Made by a program: the position numbers and the translations under genes
Part shown: positions 1 through 8,902 of the stretch, one piece after another
How the letters are laid out: every line of letters begins with the position of its first letter
Position numbering within the stretch: position 1 is the first letter of the stretch
Notes under the pieces: model-generated
Databases searched by the model: none
What the model was told of the DNA's origin: nothing
What the model saw: the letters and a program-made list of their open reading frames with translations, nothing else
Origin: Bacteroidales bacterium UBA4363
GTDB taxonomy: Bacteria; Bacteroidota; Bacteroidia; Bacteroidales; Paludibacteraceae
NCBI GenBank assembly: GCA_002393965.1
Contig: DGSL01000016.1
Span: 71,844 to 90,363 of the forward strand
Direction: 5' to 3'
Length of the DNA stretch: 18,520 bases

Positions 1-671
1 GATGGAAGCCATTCCTCGCCTCTGATTACGTGGGTTATTTCCATCAAGTGGTCATCCACGATGTTGGCGAGGTGGTATGTTGGCAGGTTATCTGCCGACT
101 TGTACAGCACCTTGTCGTCGATGATGCTTGAGTTGATAACGACTTTGCCTCTTATCAGGTCATCGACCTCGACTTCCTCGCCCGGCTCTATCTTTATTCT
201 CACGACGTAGTTCTCGCCGTTTGCGATTCTGCTTTTCACTTCCTCGGCGTCCAGAGTCAGCGAGTTAGTCATCATGCCTCTTGTTGTGGCGTCGTACTGG
301 AAGTTCTTTATCTCGTTTCTCTTGGCCTCGAGCTGTTCTGGTGTGTCGAAGGCGATGTAAGCCTTGCCGTCGTTCAGTAACTGGTCTACGTACTTTTTGT
401 ATATGTCCTTTCTTTCGCTCTGGCGGTAAGGGGCATGTTCTCCGCCTACTCCCACGCCTTCGTCAATCTCTATCCCGAGCCATTTGAGCGACTCGATGAT
501 GTACTCCTCGGCTCCCGGCACGAATCTGTTGCTGTCGGTGTCCTCGATACGGAGCAGCATCTTGCCGCCGTTCTGTCTTGCGAACAGGTAGTTGTAAAGG
601 GCAGTTCTCACGCCTCCGATATGCAGTGCGCCAGTTGGACTTGGCGCGAATCTTACTCTAACGTTTGACAT
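1..671 (-). CDS. gltX: Glutamyl-tRNA synthetase, N-terminal part (cut by window edge)
   Basis: Charges tRNA-Glu with glutamate in the cytoplasm (class I aminoacyl-tRNA synthetase). The reverse strand starts at the ATG at 671-669 and stays open for 223 codons to the window edge, so the C-terminal half (KMSKS loop and anticodon-binding domain) is not visible. The N-terminus reads [20 protein letters not shown]; the FAPSPTG segment and the HIGG version of the HIGH motif (residues 17-20) are the class I ATP-binding signature. Further on, RIEDTD and the closing VIRGEEWLP segment are typical of GluRS. It lies 54 bp downstream of folC on the same strand, with its own promoter-like -7 box in the gap. 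GlnRS shares the fold, but the HIGG motif and the VIRGEEWLP segment favour GluRS. Confidence 0.95.
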   Translation of the reverse strand, partial: MSNVRVRFAPSPTGALHIGGVRTALYNYLFARQNGGKMLLRIEDTDSNRFVPGAEEYIIESLKWLGIEIDEGVGVGGEHAPYRQSERKDIYKKYVDQLLNDGKAYIAFDTPEQLEAKRNEIKNFQYDATTRGMMTNSLTLDAEEVKSRIANGENYVVRIKIEPGEEVEVDDLIRGKVVINSSIIDDKVLYKSADNLPTYHLANIVDDHLMEITHVIRGEEWLP

Positions 672-695
672 TTTTTTATTCTTGATTTCGAGTTG

Positions 696-703
696 CAAAG
701 ATA
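696..703 (-). promoter_or_regulatory. Putative -7 box for gltX
   Basis: On the minus strand this reads TATCTTTG, an exact match to the Bacteroidota -7 element TAnnTTTG, 24 bp before the gltX ATG. No TTTG is found 19-21 bp upstream, so the -33 half is weak. It would allow gltX to be transcribed separately from folC. Confidence 0.45.
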
Positions 704-725
704 ATCAATAATCTCTCTCTTGCTT

Positions 726-2045
726 TTATGCTTTGCCTATGATTTCGGCAAGTATGTATGCGCTGCCGCCCACGAATATCAGGTCGTCCTTGTCAGCGTC
801 TTTCTGCGCTTGTCTTAGTGCGTCCAGTGGGGTGGGGAAGGCGTCGCCGTGCAGTCCGTGCGCCTCGCCTTTTGCTTTTATCTCGTCGGCAGGCAGGGCT
901 CGCTGCGTCGGTGCGTTGCAGAAGTAGTAAGTCGCGTCTTTCGGCATCAGTCCGAGCACCGTGTCCACGTCCTTGTCCTTCACCATGCCGAACACCACTT
1001 TCAGCGCCTTTTTCGGTGTGTGCGCCAGTTGCTGTGTTATGCATCTTATCGCGCCTTCGTTGTGTCCCATGTCGCATATCACCGCAGGCTTTTCTGCTAT
1101 TTTCTGCCATCTGCCTATCAGTCCTGTTGTCCGGCATATCGTGGCGAATCCGTCATAGATATGCTCCTTTTTTATGCCGTAGCCTTGCTTTACGAGCGCT
1201 TCGATGGCGGTCAGGGCGGTCACGGTGTTTTTCTGCTGGTATTCGCCGTTCAGTTCGTTGGTTATGTTTATGTAGCGGCTGTCGGTGCCTATCGGATTGC
1301 CTTCTTTGGCAGTCACGTCGAATGAGTTGTTCACTGGCGTGTTGCTGGCGTTCTTGGCGGCGCTGAAGCAGTCTTCGGCGAAGAATATCGGCGCGCCGAG
1401 TTCCTTGGCTTTGTCCTCGAAGACCTTAGCCACGCCATCGCTCACTCTCTCGCCTATCACCACAGGCACTCCTTTTTTAATGATGCCGGCTTTCTCTGCG
1501 GCTATCTGCTCCAGCGTGTCGCCCAGCAGGTTGGTGTGGTCCAAGCTTATGTTGGTTATCACGCTTAAGTCGGGCGTTATTATGTTTGTCGAGTCGAGCC
1601 GTCCGCCCAGTCCCACTTCTATCACTGCCACGTCCACTTGTTCGTCGGCGAAGTACTTGAACGCCATCTCCATGGTGAATTCGAAGAACGACGGATGAAT
1701 CTCCTTTAGTTCGTCCTTGTGGTTCTCCACGAAGTCTGTCACATACTGGCGGTCGATTTTCTCTCCGTTCACTCTTATTCTCTCGCCGAAGTCGGCGATG
1801 TGTGGCGATGTGTATAGTCCTGTCTTTAGTCCGCTCTTTTGCAGTGTCGAGGCTATCAGGTGGCAGACGCTGCCTTTGCCGTTGGTGCCTGCTACGTGTA
1901 TCGTCTTGTAGTGTGTGTGCGGATGCCCGAGCAGCTCGTCGATGCGTTCGGTGTTGTAAAGTCCAGGTTTGTAGGCCGATTGTCCTTGGCTTTCGAAGAC
2001 AGGATAACAATGGTAGAGGTATTCGATGGTTTCTTCGTATGACAT
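726..2045 (-). CDS. folC: Bifunctional folylpolyglutamate synthase / dihydrofolate synthase
   Basis: Cytoplasmic ligase of the Mur-ligase superfamily. It adds glutamate to dihydropteroate and/or folates using ATP. Counted from the ATG at 2045, the protein has 439 residues, normal for FolC. The P-loop is HVAGTNGKGS (GTNGKGS at 53-59), followed by TSPH and FGERIRVNG (79-94), the E143 segment VIEVGLGGRLDSTN, the Mg-binding histidine in NISLDHTNLLG (H170), and AAEKAGIIK with the lysine that is carbamylated in Mur-type ligases. A TTG four codons earlier (2057) is in frame, but it lies inside a TATCTTTG promoter-like box, so ATG 2045 is preferred. The gene precedes gltX on the same strand and is divergent from the PhoH gene. 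Whether both ligase activities are present cannot be read from the sequence. Confidence 0.94.
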   Translation of the reverse strand: MSYEETIEYLYHCYPVFESQGQSAYKPGLYNTERIDELLGHPHTHYKTIHVAGTNGKGSVCHLIASTLQKSGLKTGLYTSPHIADFGERIRVNGEKIDRQYVTDFVENHKDELKEIHPSFFEFTMEMAFKYFADEQVDVAVIEVGLGGRLDSTNIITPDLSVITNISLDHTNLLGDTLEQIAAEKAGIIKKGVPVVIGERVSDGVAKVFEDKAKELGAPIFFAEDCFSAAKNASNTPVNNSFDVTAKEGNPIGTDSRYINITNELNGEYQQKNTVTALTAIEALVKQGYGIKKEHIYDGFATICRTTGLIGRWQKIAEKPAVICDMGHNEGAIRCITQQLAHTPKKALKVVFGMVKDKDVDTVLGLMPKDATYYFCNAPTQRALPADEIKAKGEAHGLHGDAFPTPLDALRQAQKDADKDDLIFVGGSAYILAEIIGKA

Positions 2046-2054
2046 AACGGAAGA

Positions 2055-2062
2055 CAAAGATA
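2055..2062 (-). promoter_or_regulatory. Putative -7 box for folC
   Basis: Minus-strand TATCTTTG matches TAnnTTTG exactly. It ends only 9 bp before the folC ATG at 2045, which would give a leader of a few nucleotides. There is no -33 TTTG at the right distance, so this may be coincidental. Confidence 0.3.
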
Positions 2063-2207
2063 ACGAAAGAGAGAAAAGAAGTGCATCTCTCTGTCTGATT
2101 AATAGAAATTATATGTTTATATTTACATGAAGAAACGTAGTATGAGGTCCAGATGGATCCTGCTTTTTTCTTCGCGATAGCATAACCTTTAAACTTTTTC
2201 TGATACT

Positions 2208-3527
2208 ATGGGGATAAAGAAAAATTTTGTCTTGGATACCAATGTAATTCTTCATGACAGCAAGTGTATCCATAATTTTCAGGAACACGACATCTATATT
2301 CCGATTGTTGTGCTCGAGGAATTAGATCGCTTTAAGAAAGGAAACGAAGAGATCAATTTCAATGCTCGCGAGTTTGCTCGCGAAATCGATAATATCGCCG
2401 ATAGTCATCTCTTCAAGGATGGAGCTTCTTTGGGTAAAGGACGGGGACGCTTGTTTATTGTCACTGAGGAGAATTACCCTGAGGAACTGGCCAAGGCCTT
2501 CTCGGAGCGAATTCCTGATCACCGTATTCTGGCGGTGGCTCTGAACCTTTCCAAGAAGAGTAAGAACAAGACAATCCTGGTCACTAAGGATATCAATCTT
2601 CGTATGAAGGCAAAGTCTCTCGGTATAGAAACAGAAGACTATACGACCGATAAGGTGCAGAATATGGATGCTTTCGACAATGGATTTCGTACGATCGAGG
2701 CATCGTCCCCAGAACAGATAGACCAACTTTACTCAGAGAAGGAGGGATTGTCTCTTGAGGAACTCAAGATAGACTCCATTGATAAAAACGAATGTTTCAT
2801 TCTGAAGAGCTCTCGTGCAAGTGTGATGTGTCGATATAATCCGATTTCTGATAAGGTGCAGCGAGTTGAGAAAATGAGGGCCTTTGGTATTGAACCGCGT
2901 AATGCAGAACAAGCCTTCGCTATGGATGTTTTACTGGATGACAATGTCAAATTAGTGGCTCTGACAGGTAAGAGTGGAACCGGAAAGACACTGCTGGCTC
3001 TGGCTGCGGCTCTCTGCAAAAATGAAGAATACAAACAGGTATTCCTTTCTCGTCCGATAGTGGCTTTAGCCGGAAAGGACCTGGGGTATTTGCCAGGAGA
3101 TGCCAATGACAAGGTATCTCCTTATATGCAACCTTTGTTCGACAATCTCGGAGTCATTAAGAGTGCTCTTAATTATCAGGGTAAGGAAATACGTATTCTG
3201 GACGAGATGCAGAGAGAAAAACGCCTTGTAATCGAAGCCCTGGCTTTCATTCGAGGTCGAAGTCTGAGTGAGACATTCTTCATCGTTGATGAGGCTCAGA
3301 ATCTCACACCACATGAGATCAAGACCATCATCACACGTGCCGGCGAAGGCACAAAGATTGTCTTTACGGGCGACATCCAGCAGATAGACTCTCCTTATTT
3401 GGATATGCAGAGCAACGGATTGGTTTATATGATTGACCGTATGAAGGGACAGGATATCTTCGCTCATGTCAATCTCGTTAAGGGCGAACGTAGTTATCTG
3501 TCCGAATTGGCGGCTAATCTGCTGTAA
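2208..3527 (+). CDS. PIN-PhoH fusion protein (PhoH2-type RNase/ATPase)
   Basis: A 439-residue protein of the PhoH family in its PIN-fused (PhoH2/YlaK-like) form. Family members characterised elsewhere couple ATP-dependent RNA unwinding to cleavage by the PIN nuclease. The N-terminal PIN domain (about 5-140) shows the expected acidic residues: D10 in FVLDTN, E38 in VLEELD, D104 in IPDHR and D128 in VTKDINLR. A linker leads to the PhoH ATPase, with Walker A GKSGTGKT at 254-261 and Walker B FFIVDEAQNL (D361, E362), followed by the GDIQQID sensor segment. No signal peptide or membrane segment is present, so it is cytoplasmic. The ATG at 2208 fits the PIN N-terminus. It stands alone on the plus strand, divergent from folC, and ends in a bidirectional terminator shared with frdB. 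The substrate RNA is unknown. Confidence 0.93.
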   Translation: MGIKKNFVLDTNVILHDSKCIHNFQEHDIYIPIVVLEELDRFKKGNEEINFNAREFAREIDNIADSHLFKDGASLGKGRGRLFIVTEENYPEELAKAFSERIPDHRILAVALNLSKKSKNKTILVTKDINLRMKAKSLGIETEDYTTDKVQNMDAFDNGFRTIEASSPEQIDQLYSEKEGLSLEELKIDSIDKNECFILKSSRASVMCRYNPISDKVQRVEKMRAFGIEPRNAEQAFAMDVLLDDNVKLVALTGKSGTGKTLLALAAALCKNEEYKQVFLSRPIVALAGKDLGYLPGDANDKVSPYMQPLFDNLGVIKSALNYQGKEIRILDEMQREKRLVIEALAFIRGRSLSETFFIVDEAQNLTPHEIKTIITRAGEGTKIVFTGDIQQIDSPYLDMQSNGLVYMIDRMKGQDIFAHVNLVKGERSYLSELAANLL

Positions 3528-3542
3528 GTCGTGTTTCTTGAT

Positions 3543-3584
3543 AATAAAAAGCCCGGCTTAATTAATTAAGCCGGGCTTTTTATT
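3543..3584. terminator. Bidirectional intrinsic terminator, perfect 42-bp palindrome
   Basis: A perfect inverted repeat with 21-bp arms centred between 3563 and 3564. The G/C core AAGCCCGGCTTAA is flanked outside by AATAAAA/TTTTATT, so each strand reads as a GC stem followed by a T-run. It lies 15 bp after the PhoH stop codon and 10 bp after the frdB stop codon, exactly between two convergent genes, and should end both transcripts. Confidence 0.9.
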
Positions 3585-3594
3585 GGTGTTGATT

Positions 3595-4350
3595 TTAGTC
3601 TTTAAGTTTTGCACACAGGAATTCGCGATTCAAACGAGCAATGTTCGAAAGCGAAATGGACTTTGGACACTCTGCAGCACATGCACCAGTGTTAGTACAA
3701 TTGCCGAAACCTAACTCGTCCATCTTGGCCACCATTGCCTTAGCACGACGTGCGGCTTCTAACTTGCCTTGAGGCAGAAGTGCCAATTGGCTGACTTTGG
3801 CTGAGACAAACAACATGGCTGAGCCGTTCTTACATGCTGCTGCACATGCTCCACAACCAATGCATGTTGCGGCATCCATGGCTTCGTCAGCGATCTCTTT
3901 CGAGATAGGAATGGCATTCGCATCAGGCGTTCCACCTGTATTGACGGAGATATATCCTCCCGCCTGCATGATCTTGTCGTATGCTCCTCGGTCTACCATC
4001 AAGTCTCGGATGACAGGGAATGCCCTCGATCTCCATGGCTCAACAGTGATAACGTCGCCGTCCTTGAATTTGCGCATATGAAGCTGGCACGTCGTAACCT
4101 CTGATTCATAACCATGTGGATGTCCGTTGATGTAGAGCGAACACATTCCGCAGATGCCTTCACGACAGTCGTGGTCAAAGGCAATCGGTTCTTTGTGCTC
4201 ATCAACGAGTTTCTCGTTCAGTATATCCAGCATCTCAAGGAAGGACGAATCGGTAGAGATATTCTCAAGATGGTAGGTCTCAAAATGACCCTTTGACTTG
4301 GCATCTTTCTGACGCCATACTTTAAGCGTTATGTTGATTGATTTTGCCAT
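3595..4350 (-). CDS. frdB: Succinate dehydrogenase/fumarate reductase iron-sulfur subunit
   Basis: Electron-transfer subunit of the membrane-bound succinate:quinone oxidoreductase. It carries electrons between the FAD of the A subunit and the haem/quinone sites of the C subunit. Its 251 residues match the family. All cluster cysteines are visible: C62, C67, C70 and C88 for the [2Fe-2S] centre ([10 protein letters not shown] and TTCQL), C163, C166, C169 and C228 for [4Fe-4S], and C173, C218 and C224 for [3Fe-4S] ([14 protein letters not shown] and CAAECPKS). It starts 6 bp after the frdA stop codon and is the last gene of the operon, ending at the shared palindromic terminator. In anaerobic Bacteroidales this complex mainly works as fumarate reductase in succinate production; the sequence does not prove direction. 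Confidence 0.96.
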   Translation of the reverse strand: MAKSINITLKVWRQKDAKSKGHFETYHLENISTDSSFLEMLDILNEKLVDEHKEPIAFDHDCREGICGMCSLYINGHPHGYESEVTTCQLHMRKFKDGDVITVEPWRSRAFPVIRDLMVDRGAYDKIMQAGGYISVNTGGTPDANAIPISKEIADEAMDAATCIGCGACAAACKNGSAMLFVSAKVSQLALLPQGKLEAARRAKAMVAKMDELGFGNCTNTGACAAECPKSISLSNIARLNREFLCAKLKD

Positions 4351-4356
4351 GACATT

Positions 4357-6300
4357 TTAGTTTTTGTAGTTGCGCGTCTTGCGTTCCGTGAATTCATAGT
4401 CAAGAGGTTCCTTGAGAAGTTCTGGTGCGCTTCCTTCCCCAGTGTATTTCCAGCAGGATACGTATGAATATTCTTCGTCTTGTCGGAGAGCTTCGCCTTC
4501 AGGCGTTTGATACTCTTCACGGAAATGACCGCCGCAGGATTCATTGCGATTCAACGCATCGTGGGCAATCAGTTCTCCGATCTCAATGAAATCCGCCAGA
4601 CGCAATGCCTTGCCTAATTCAATATTCAGGTCCTCTACCTTTCCTGGTACATAGACATTGCTCCAGAATTCCTTTTTCAGATCTTTCAGTTTCTCAATGG
4701 CTGTCTCTAGGCTTTCTTTGGTTCTTCCCATGCCTACATATTCCCACATGATGTGACCAAGGTCTTTATGGATGGAGTCCACGGTGCGGTGACCTTGAAT
4801 GTTGAGAATGCGGTTCTCTTTCTCAACGACAGACCTTTCTGCCTCCTCAAACTCCGGTGTGTCAACAGAGAAACGTGGTACCTGAATCTGGTCCGAAAGG
4901 TAGTTCTGTATTGTATATGGAAGTACAAAGTATCCGTCTGCTAATCCTTGCATGAGTGCTGAGGCTCCCAATCGGTTCGCTCCATGATCGGAGAAGTTGC
5001 ATTCGCCTATGGCAAAGAGACCCGGAATCGAGGTCTGAAGTTCATAATCTACCCAGATACCGCCCATCGTGTAGTGGATGGCAGGGTAAATCATCATTGG
5101 GGTTTCGTAGGGGTTCTCGTCTGCGATTTTTTCATACATCTGAAAGAGATTGCCATATTTTGCTTTGATGGCATCCTTTCCAAGACGGTTGATGGCTTCC
5201 GAAAAGTCAAGATAGACGGCAAGACCCGAAGGTGCAACGCCATACCCGGCATCACATCTTTCCTTGGCAGCTCGTGATGCAACGTCGCGTGGTACAAGGT
5301 TACCGAATGCAGGATAACGACGCTCCAGATAGTAGTCGCGATCCTCTTCTTTGATTTGGGTCGGTTTCAACTTGCCGGCACGGATCGCTTCGGCATCTTC
5401 TTTTTTCTTTGGAACCCAAATACGGCCATCATTGCGCAATGATTCCGACATCAGCGTTAGCTTCGACTGATAGTCTCCATGTACCGGAATACAGGTTGGG
5501 TGAATCTGCACGTAACATGGGTTGGCAAAGTAGGCCCCTTTTCGATAGGCTTGAATGGCAACGGAACCGTTCGAATGCATCGCATTGGTCGAAAGAAAAT
5601 AGGCATTGCCGTATCCTCCTGTTGCCATAACTACAGCATGAGCTGCATAACGCTCTATCTTGCCGTTTGTCATGTTTCGCACGATGACTCCGCGTGCACG
5701 ACCGTCAATAAGGACGATGTCCAGAACTTCTCTGCGGGTATATTCCTTTACAGATCCTTTCTGTATCTGGCGGCTCAGAGCTGAATAGGCTCCCAATAGC
5801 AATTGCTGACCCGTCTGTCCCTTGGCGTAGAATGTTCGCGATACCTGAGCTCCTCCGAACGAACGGTTGGCCAGAGTGCCTCCGTATTCGCGCGCAAAAG
5901 GTACCCCTTGAGCTACACATTGGTCTATGATATTGTTGGAGACTTCAGCCAGACGATATACGTTGGCTTCTCTTGCCCGGTAGTCACCGCCTTTTATCGT
6001 GTCGTAGAACAGACGATAAATCGAGTCTCCGTCATTTTGGTAGTTCTTGGCTGCATTGATACCTCCCTGCGCGGCAATCGAGTGTGCCCGACGTGGAGAG
6101 TCTTGCATGCAGAAGTTCAACACGTTGAAGCCTAACTCTCCAAGAGTGGCTGCGGCAGATGCTCCGGCCAGACCGGTTCCTATGACGATGATGTCAAGAC
6201 GACGCTTGTTGGCTGGGTTGACTAATTTCTGGGTGTTCTTATAGTTGGTCCATTTTTCGGCCAAAGGGCCTTTGGGAATTTTGGAATCTATAGTTGACAT
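4357..6300 (-). CDS. frdA: Succinate dehydrogenase/fumarate reductase flavoprotein subunit
   Basis: Catalytic subunit that interconverts fumarate and succinate on the cytoplasmic side of the membrane. The 647 residues begin with a short N-terminal extension and then the FAD dinucleotide-binding loop [20 protein letters not shown] (GTGLAG at 41-46). The histidine in [11 protein letters not shown] (H73) is the position that binds FAD covalently in this family. Later come the substrate-site segments [11 protein letters not shown] (H267), [10 protein letters not shown] (catalytic arginine region, R338/R343), IHYTMGGI (H409) and [18 protein letters not shown]. It lies between frdC (60 bp upstream) and frdB (6 bp downstream). 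Length and layout fit the type B complexes with one cytochrome b subunit. Naming it sdhA instead of frdA would be equally valid. Confidence 0.96.
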   Translation of the reverse strand: MSTIDSKIPKGPLAEKWTNYKNTQKLVNPANKRRLDIIVIGTGLAGASAAATLGELGFNVLNFCMQDSPRRAHSIAAQGGINAAKNYQNDGDSIYRLFYDTIKGGDYRAREANVYRLAEVSNNIIDQCVAQGVPFAREYGGTLANRSFGGAQVSRTFYAKGQTGQQLLLGAYSALSRQIQKGSVKEYTRREVLDIVLIDGRARGVIVRNMTNGKIERYAAHAVVMATGGYGNAYFLSTNAMHSNGSVAIQAYRKGAYFANPCYVQIHPTCIPVHGDYQSKLTLMSESLRNDGRIWVPKKKEDAEAIRAGKLKPTQIKEEDRDYYLERRYPAFGNLVPRDVASRAAKERCDAGYGVAPSGLAVYLDFSEAINRLGKDAIKAKYGNLFQMYEKIADENPYETPMMIYPAIHYTMGGIWVDYELQTSIPGLFAIGECNFSDHGANRLGASALMQGLADGYFVLPYTIQNYLSDQIQVPRFSVDTPEFEEAERSVVEKENRILNIQGHRTVDSIHKDLGHIMWEYVGMGRTKESLETAIEKLKDLKKEFWSNVYVPGKVEDLNIELGKALRLADFIEIGELIAHDALNRNESCGGHFREEYQTPEGEALRQDEEYSYVSCWKYTGEGSAPELLKEPLDYEFTERKTRNYKN

Positions 6301-6360
6301 GACTGTGTTCCTTTGGTTTTGTTTATATGATCTTGTGTTTGACGCTATGTGTGCGTGGGA

Positions 6361-7086
6361 TTAAGCCCCGAGGAGAGGTAGTATGTTCAACCCGAAAAAC
6401 CCGTCAAGGAAGAACATGACGATGGTGACGATGAAACCAAGTACAACGATTGTTGCCCAGATGCGACCAATCCATTTGATACGGTCAAACCACGTCGTAT
6501 TGTTGAATCCGATGGTTTGCAATGCACTCCAGAAACCATGTGACAGATGAAACCACAGTGCTGCCAATGCGATAATGTAAAGAAGTGTGTTGATAGGAGA
6601 GGAGAAGGTGTTGACGATGTGATAGAATCCGTTTGTCGTGTTTTCCAGCGCTTGTGAACATACGTCTCCTCCGGCCATCTCAATGAGATCTACCAACTGC
6701 ATCTTTGACCAGAAATGGTAGAGATGCAGACCGAGAAAGGCGAGCATGATAATGCCAAGGGCCAGCATGTTCTGTGACGCCCACTCCACGTCTTTGGGCT
6801 TGTCAACAACGGCATAACGATCCGCGCCGCGTGCTGCTCTGTTCTGAACTGTCAGCCAGAATGCATAGATAATGTGGATGATGAAACCCGCAGCAAGTAC
6901 GGCCGTTCCTACCAGAGCATACCAGTTGGCTCCCAGAAATTCGCAGATGGCATTGTAACCCTCAGCCGACAGAATGGCTACTAGGTTCATGCACATATGA
7001 AAGGTGAGAAAGAGTATCAGGAAAAGCCCCGTGATGCTCATGACTAACTTTCGCCCGATGGATGATTGGGTGAGAAATAAACTCAT
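6361..7086 (-). CDS. frdC: Succinate dehydrogenase/fumarate reductase cytochrome b subunit
   Basis: Membrane anchor that carries haem b and the quinone site. The 241-residue protein has five predicted membrane helices (about 18-38, 58-80, 108-127, 165-186 and 208-228). Histidines lie within helices: H30 (first), H71 (second), H121/H124 (third) and H180/H183 (fourth). This is the pattern expected of the di-haem, single-subunit type B cytochrome seen in Wolinella FrdC and Bacillus SdhC. There is no separate D subunit gene, which agrees with this type. It is the first gene of the frdCAB operon, behind a full-consensus promoter. Which of the paired histidines bind haem is inferred from the helix positions. 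Confidence 0.94.
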   Translation of the reverse strand: MSLFLTQSSIGRKLVMSITGLFLILFLTFHMCMNLVAILSAEGYNAICEFLGANWYALVGTAVLAAGFIIHIIYAFWLTVQNRAARGADRYAVVDKPKDVEWASQNMLALGIIMLAFLGLHLYHFWSKMQLVDLIEMAGGDVCSQALENTTNGFYHIVNTFSSPINTLLYIIALAALWFHLSHGFWSALQTIGFNNTTWFDRIKWIGRIWATIVVLGFIVTIVMFFLDGFFGLNILPLLGA

Positions 7087-7160
7087 AATGCTTTATTTGT
7101 TTGTTTTAGGTTTTATTTGTTGACCCTCTTCTTGGAGAATGGGACAATCGATACGAGACG

Positions 7161-7191
7161 CAAATTTATATAAAAGCAGAGACGACACAAA
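7161..7191 (-). promoter_or_regulatory. frdCAB operon promoter (-33 TTTG, -7 TAAATTTG)
   Basis: On the minus strand TTTG (7191-7188) is followed by exactly 19 bp and then TAAATTTG (7168-7161). This is a full match to the Bacteroidota housekeeping promoter TTTG-N19-TAnnTTTG. It lies 74 bp before the frdC ATG, which predicts a leader of about 65-70 nt. Confidence 0.8.
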
Positions 7192-7335
7192 AGGATTACG
7201 GAAATATTTCTTTAATTATTTTTAATGGTAGCGCTTCTTGTTTGTGTCTTCTTTCTTTTTGTGTATGTTCATGTTGTTCGTCCGGATATTTTTTTTGTGT
7301 GTCTCGAAGACAACTGACGGTCTTTTTTTGCAAAC

Positions 7336-7374
7336 AGAAAGAATTGCATATGTGACCAATATGCAATTCTTTCT
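7336..7374 (-). terminator. Stem-loop, likely terminator of the TonB-domain gene
   Basis: Perfect 16-bp inverted repeat (7336-7351 and 7359-7374) with a 7-nt loop. It lies 44 bp beyond the stop codon of the gene ending at 7419. The stem is AT-rich and its distal arm ends in ATTCTTTCT on the minus strand; the following bases are only partly T-rich. The position fits a terminator, but the GC-poor stem leaves room for a 3' stabilising hairpin instead. Confidence 0.55.
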
Positions 7375-7418
7375 TATTCTTGATAAATGGATTATATCGC
7401 CTTTTGCTACTTCGGATC

Positions 7419-8663
7419 CTATCGTTTGTTCTTGGCAGCTTCAATCGCTTTGAGGGCTTGGTCCGAAAGGTGGTATTCGAAGTCTCCTTCGTTGGCGTAT
7501 TGCGAGAAGTCTGCCTTGTAGTGCTCTTGACCTGTCGTTAGGTTCTGTTCCGTCTCGTCAAACGAATAGGTTCTGTCTTCCTCTTCCGCTTTTCTTGTTG
7601 AGGATGGACGGCGTACCTCGTTGATGGTTCGGAAACCGGGGTGTTCGGCAGGATTGTAGTTCTCGTAAAGATTGCCGTTGCGTAGTTTGTCCAGTTGGTC
7701 TTTTGCCTTGTAGTAGTTGTCCTCTGCTGCATTCAGTTCCTGCTCGGCCCTTTCTAAGGATTCGAACGCTTCACTCGAGGCTTCAGCCCGTTGGGTGGTG
7801 TTGCGCAACTCGCCTACGATGGATTTGGCTTTGTTGTATCTCGTTTCTGCCTGCTTCAGGGCAAACTCAGCGTCTTCCTCGGTGAGCGTCATGGCATTGT
7901 AGTTGGCATTCGACTTGGACTGGCGGACATTCTTGCGGTCCTGCCATTCCTTTTTCGCTTGCTGTTGAGCTGCCTCTCGTGCCAGTTTCTTCTCTTCGTA
8001 TTTCGGGTCGTATTTCGCAAAGATGGATTCTGTCATGTTGAACGAAGGCTCTGCGTCAATGCGACTGGCAATGGCTTCGTCTGCCTCGCGTGCGGCGGCA
8101 TCTGCCGCTTCGTCATAGTAACGGGTTCTTGGACGGATTTCATCTCGTGGCGTCAACGATGGGATGGAGTCTAACGGAACGGATGCTTTTTCTCCTGCTT
8201 CATACCCGAAGTAGAGCTGCACCAGGTTCCACGAACGTACGTTCTTTCCATGAGAACGGGCAGGTATCCATCGTGGCATCGTGGCTAAAAATCGTTCCGC
8301 TTCTTCGTTGAAGACGTCGTCCGACTTGGTCATCAGTTGCGGTTGCGTGATCTGTCCGTCGCGTTCCACGATGAAGCGACATAATATGGCGTGCTTCGTA
8401 CTGTCTAGCTTGTTTTTGGCGGGATGCTGGATACGGCCGGCAATGTAGGTGGCTAATGCTTGATCTCCTCCTCGGAAATGTGCTGCGGTATCGACGCGCA
8501 TACGCAACTCCGCTTCCATCTCAAGTTGTTTTAGTTCGTCCTGACTGTTCTCCTGTTCCTTGTAGGAGGTCTCCTTCGGACAATTGCACTCTTCGTTGAT
8601 GATGACCGCCGAGGCGCCGGCGCTTGCCAGGACGAATAATACGAGTAATAGTTTGGCTTTCAT
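7419..8663 (-). CDS. Secreted protein with N-terminal TonB-C-like domain and coiled coil
   Basis: From the ATG at 8663 the protein has 414 residues and starts MKAKLLLVLFVLASAGASA, a signal peptide with an AxA cleavage site. A reading frame reaching 8732 would bury this peptide behind 23 polar residues, so the later start is preferred. Residues about 63-155 resemble the TonB C-terminal domain: FRGGDQALATYIAGRIQHP, then RFIVERDGQI, EEAERFLATMPRW and a final NLVQLYF strand. The remaining 250 residues are highly charged, Ala/Glu/Lys-rich and mostly helical, with a strong coiled-coil candidate at about 225-330. True TonB keeps a membrane anchor and a Pro-rich linker before the domain; here the domain is N-terminal and no anchor remains after cleavage. 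It stands alone between typA and frdCAB. The role is unknown; periplasmic binding or scaffolding is a guess. Confidence 0.85.
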   Translation of the reverse strand: MKAKLLLVLFVLASAGASAVIINEECNCPKETSYKEQENSQDELKQLEMEAELRMRVDTAAHFRGGDQALATYIAGRIQHPAKNKLDSTKHAILCRFIVERDGQITQPQLMTKSDDVFNEEAERFLATMPRWIPARSHGKNVRSWNLVQLYFGYEAGEKASVPLDSIPSLTPRDEIRPRTRYYDEAADAAAREADEAIASRIDAEPSFNMTESIFAKYDPKYEEKKLAREAAQQQAKKEWQDRKNVRQSKSNANYNAMTLTEEDAEFALKQAETRYNKAKSIVGELRNTTQRAEASSEAFESLERAEQELNAAEDNYYKAKDQLDKLRNGNLYENYNPAEHPGFRTINEVRRPSSTRKAEEEDRTYSFDETEQNLTTGQEHYKADFSQYANEGDFEYHLSDQALKAIEAAKNKR

Positions 8664-8731
8664 AGTTTGTATTGTGTCGTGTTTGGTTCTTTGGCGCGCA
8701 GATTTGTTCTGCGTCCGTTTGCATTTGGACA

Positions 8732-8764
8732 CAATGATACAAAATGCAGATGCAAATATACAAA
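8732..8764 (-). promoter_or_regulatory. Putative promoter of the TonB-domain gene
   Basis: Minus-strand TTTG (8764-8761), a 21-bp spacer, then TATCATTG (8739-8732), one mismatch from TAnnTTTG. It lies 68 bp before the ATG at 8663. A second exact -7 match, TATATTTG, occupies 8760-8753 but lacks a -33 partner. Confidence 0.45.
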
Positions 8765-8840
8765 AACAAAAGACTTTACGTCCTTACGCCCTGTTTTTTT
8801 TGTCTCGCCTGCTTTTTTGCTGTTTACTGTGAGTAACAGA

Positions 8841-8875
8841 AGCCCCGAAAGGCTTTTTCTATGTCTTTCGGGGCT
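8841..8875 (-). terminator. Intrinsic terminator-like hairpin after typA
   Basis: An 11-bp perfect stem AGCCCCGAAAG/CTTTCGGGGCT (8841-8851 and 8865-8875) with a 13-nt loop, 27 bp past the typA stop codon. On the minus strand the stem is followed by TCTGTTACTC, a weak T-tract. Confidence 0.65.
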
Positions 8876-8902
8876 CCGGCATGTTGGATATGTCTTTCCT
8901 GC

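Larger units (their letters stand above)
7087..7418. other. Non-coding region between frdC and the TonB-domain gene
   Basis: This 332-bp stretch has no convincing gene. Its right part is the 3' flank of the 7419 gene and holds a 16-bp stem-loop (7336-7374). Its left part is the frdC promoter and an untranslated leader of about 65-70 nt. Between them lies a T-rich plus-strand tract (about 7196-7330), read as A-rich on the minus strand. Short open frames here on both strands are low-complexity and resemble no known protein. Confidence 0.75.

Noticed and set aside
7196..7444. 82-codon minus-strand frame in the frdC/TonB-domain spacer
   Set aside because: It starts inside the TonB-domain gene in another frame, crosses the stem-loop, and is Lys/Arg-rich low-complexity sequence.
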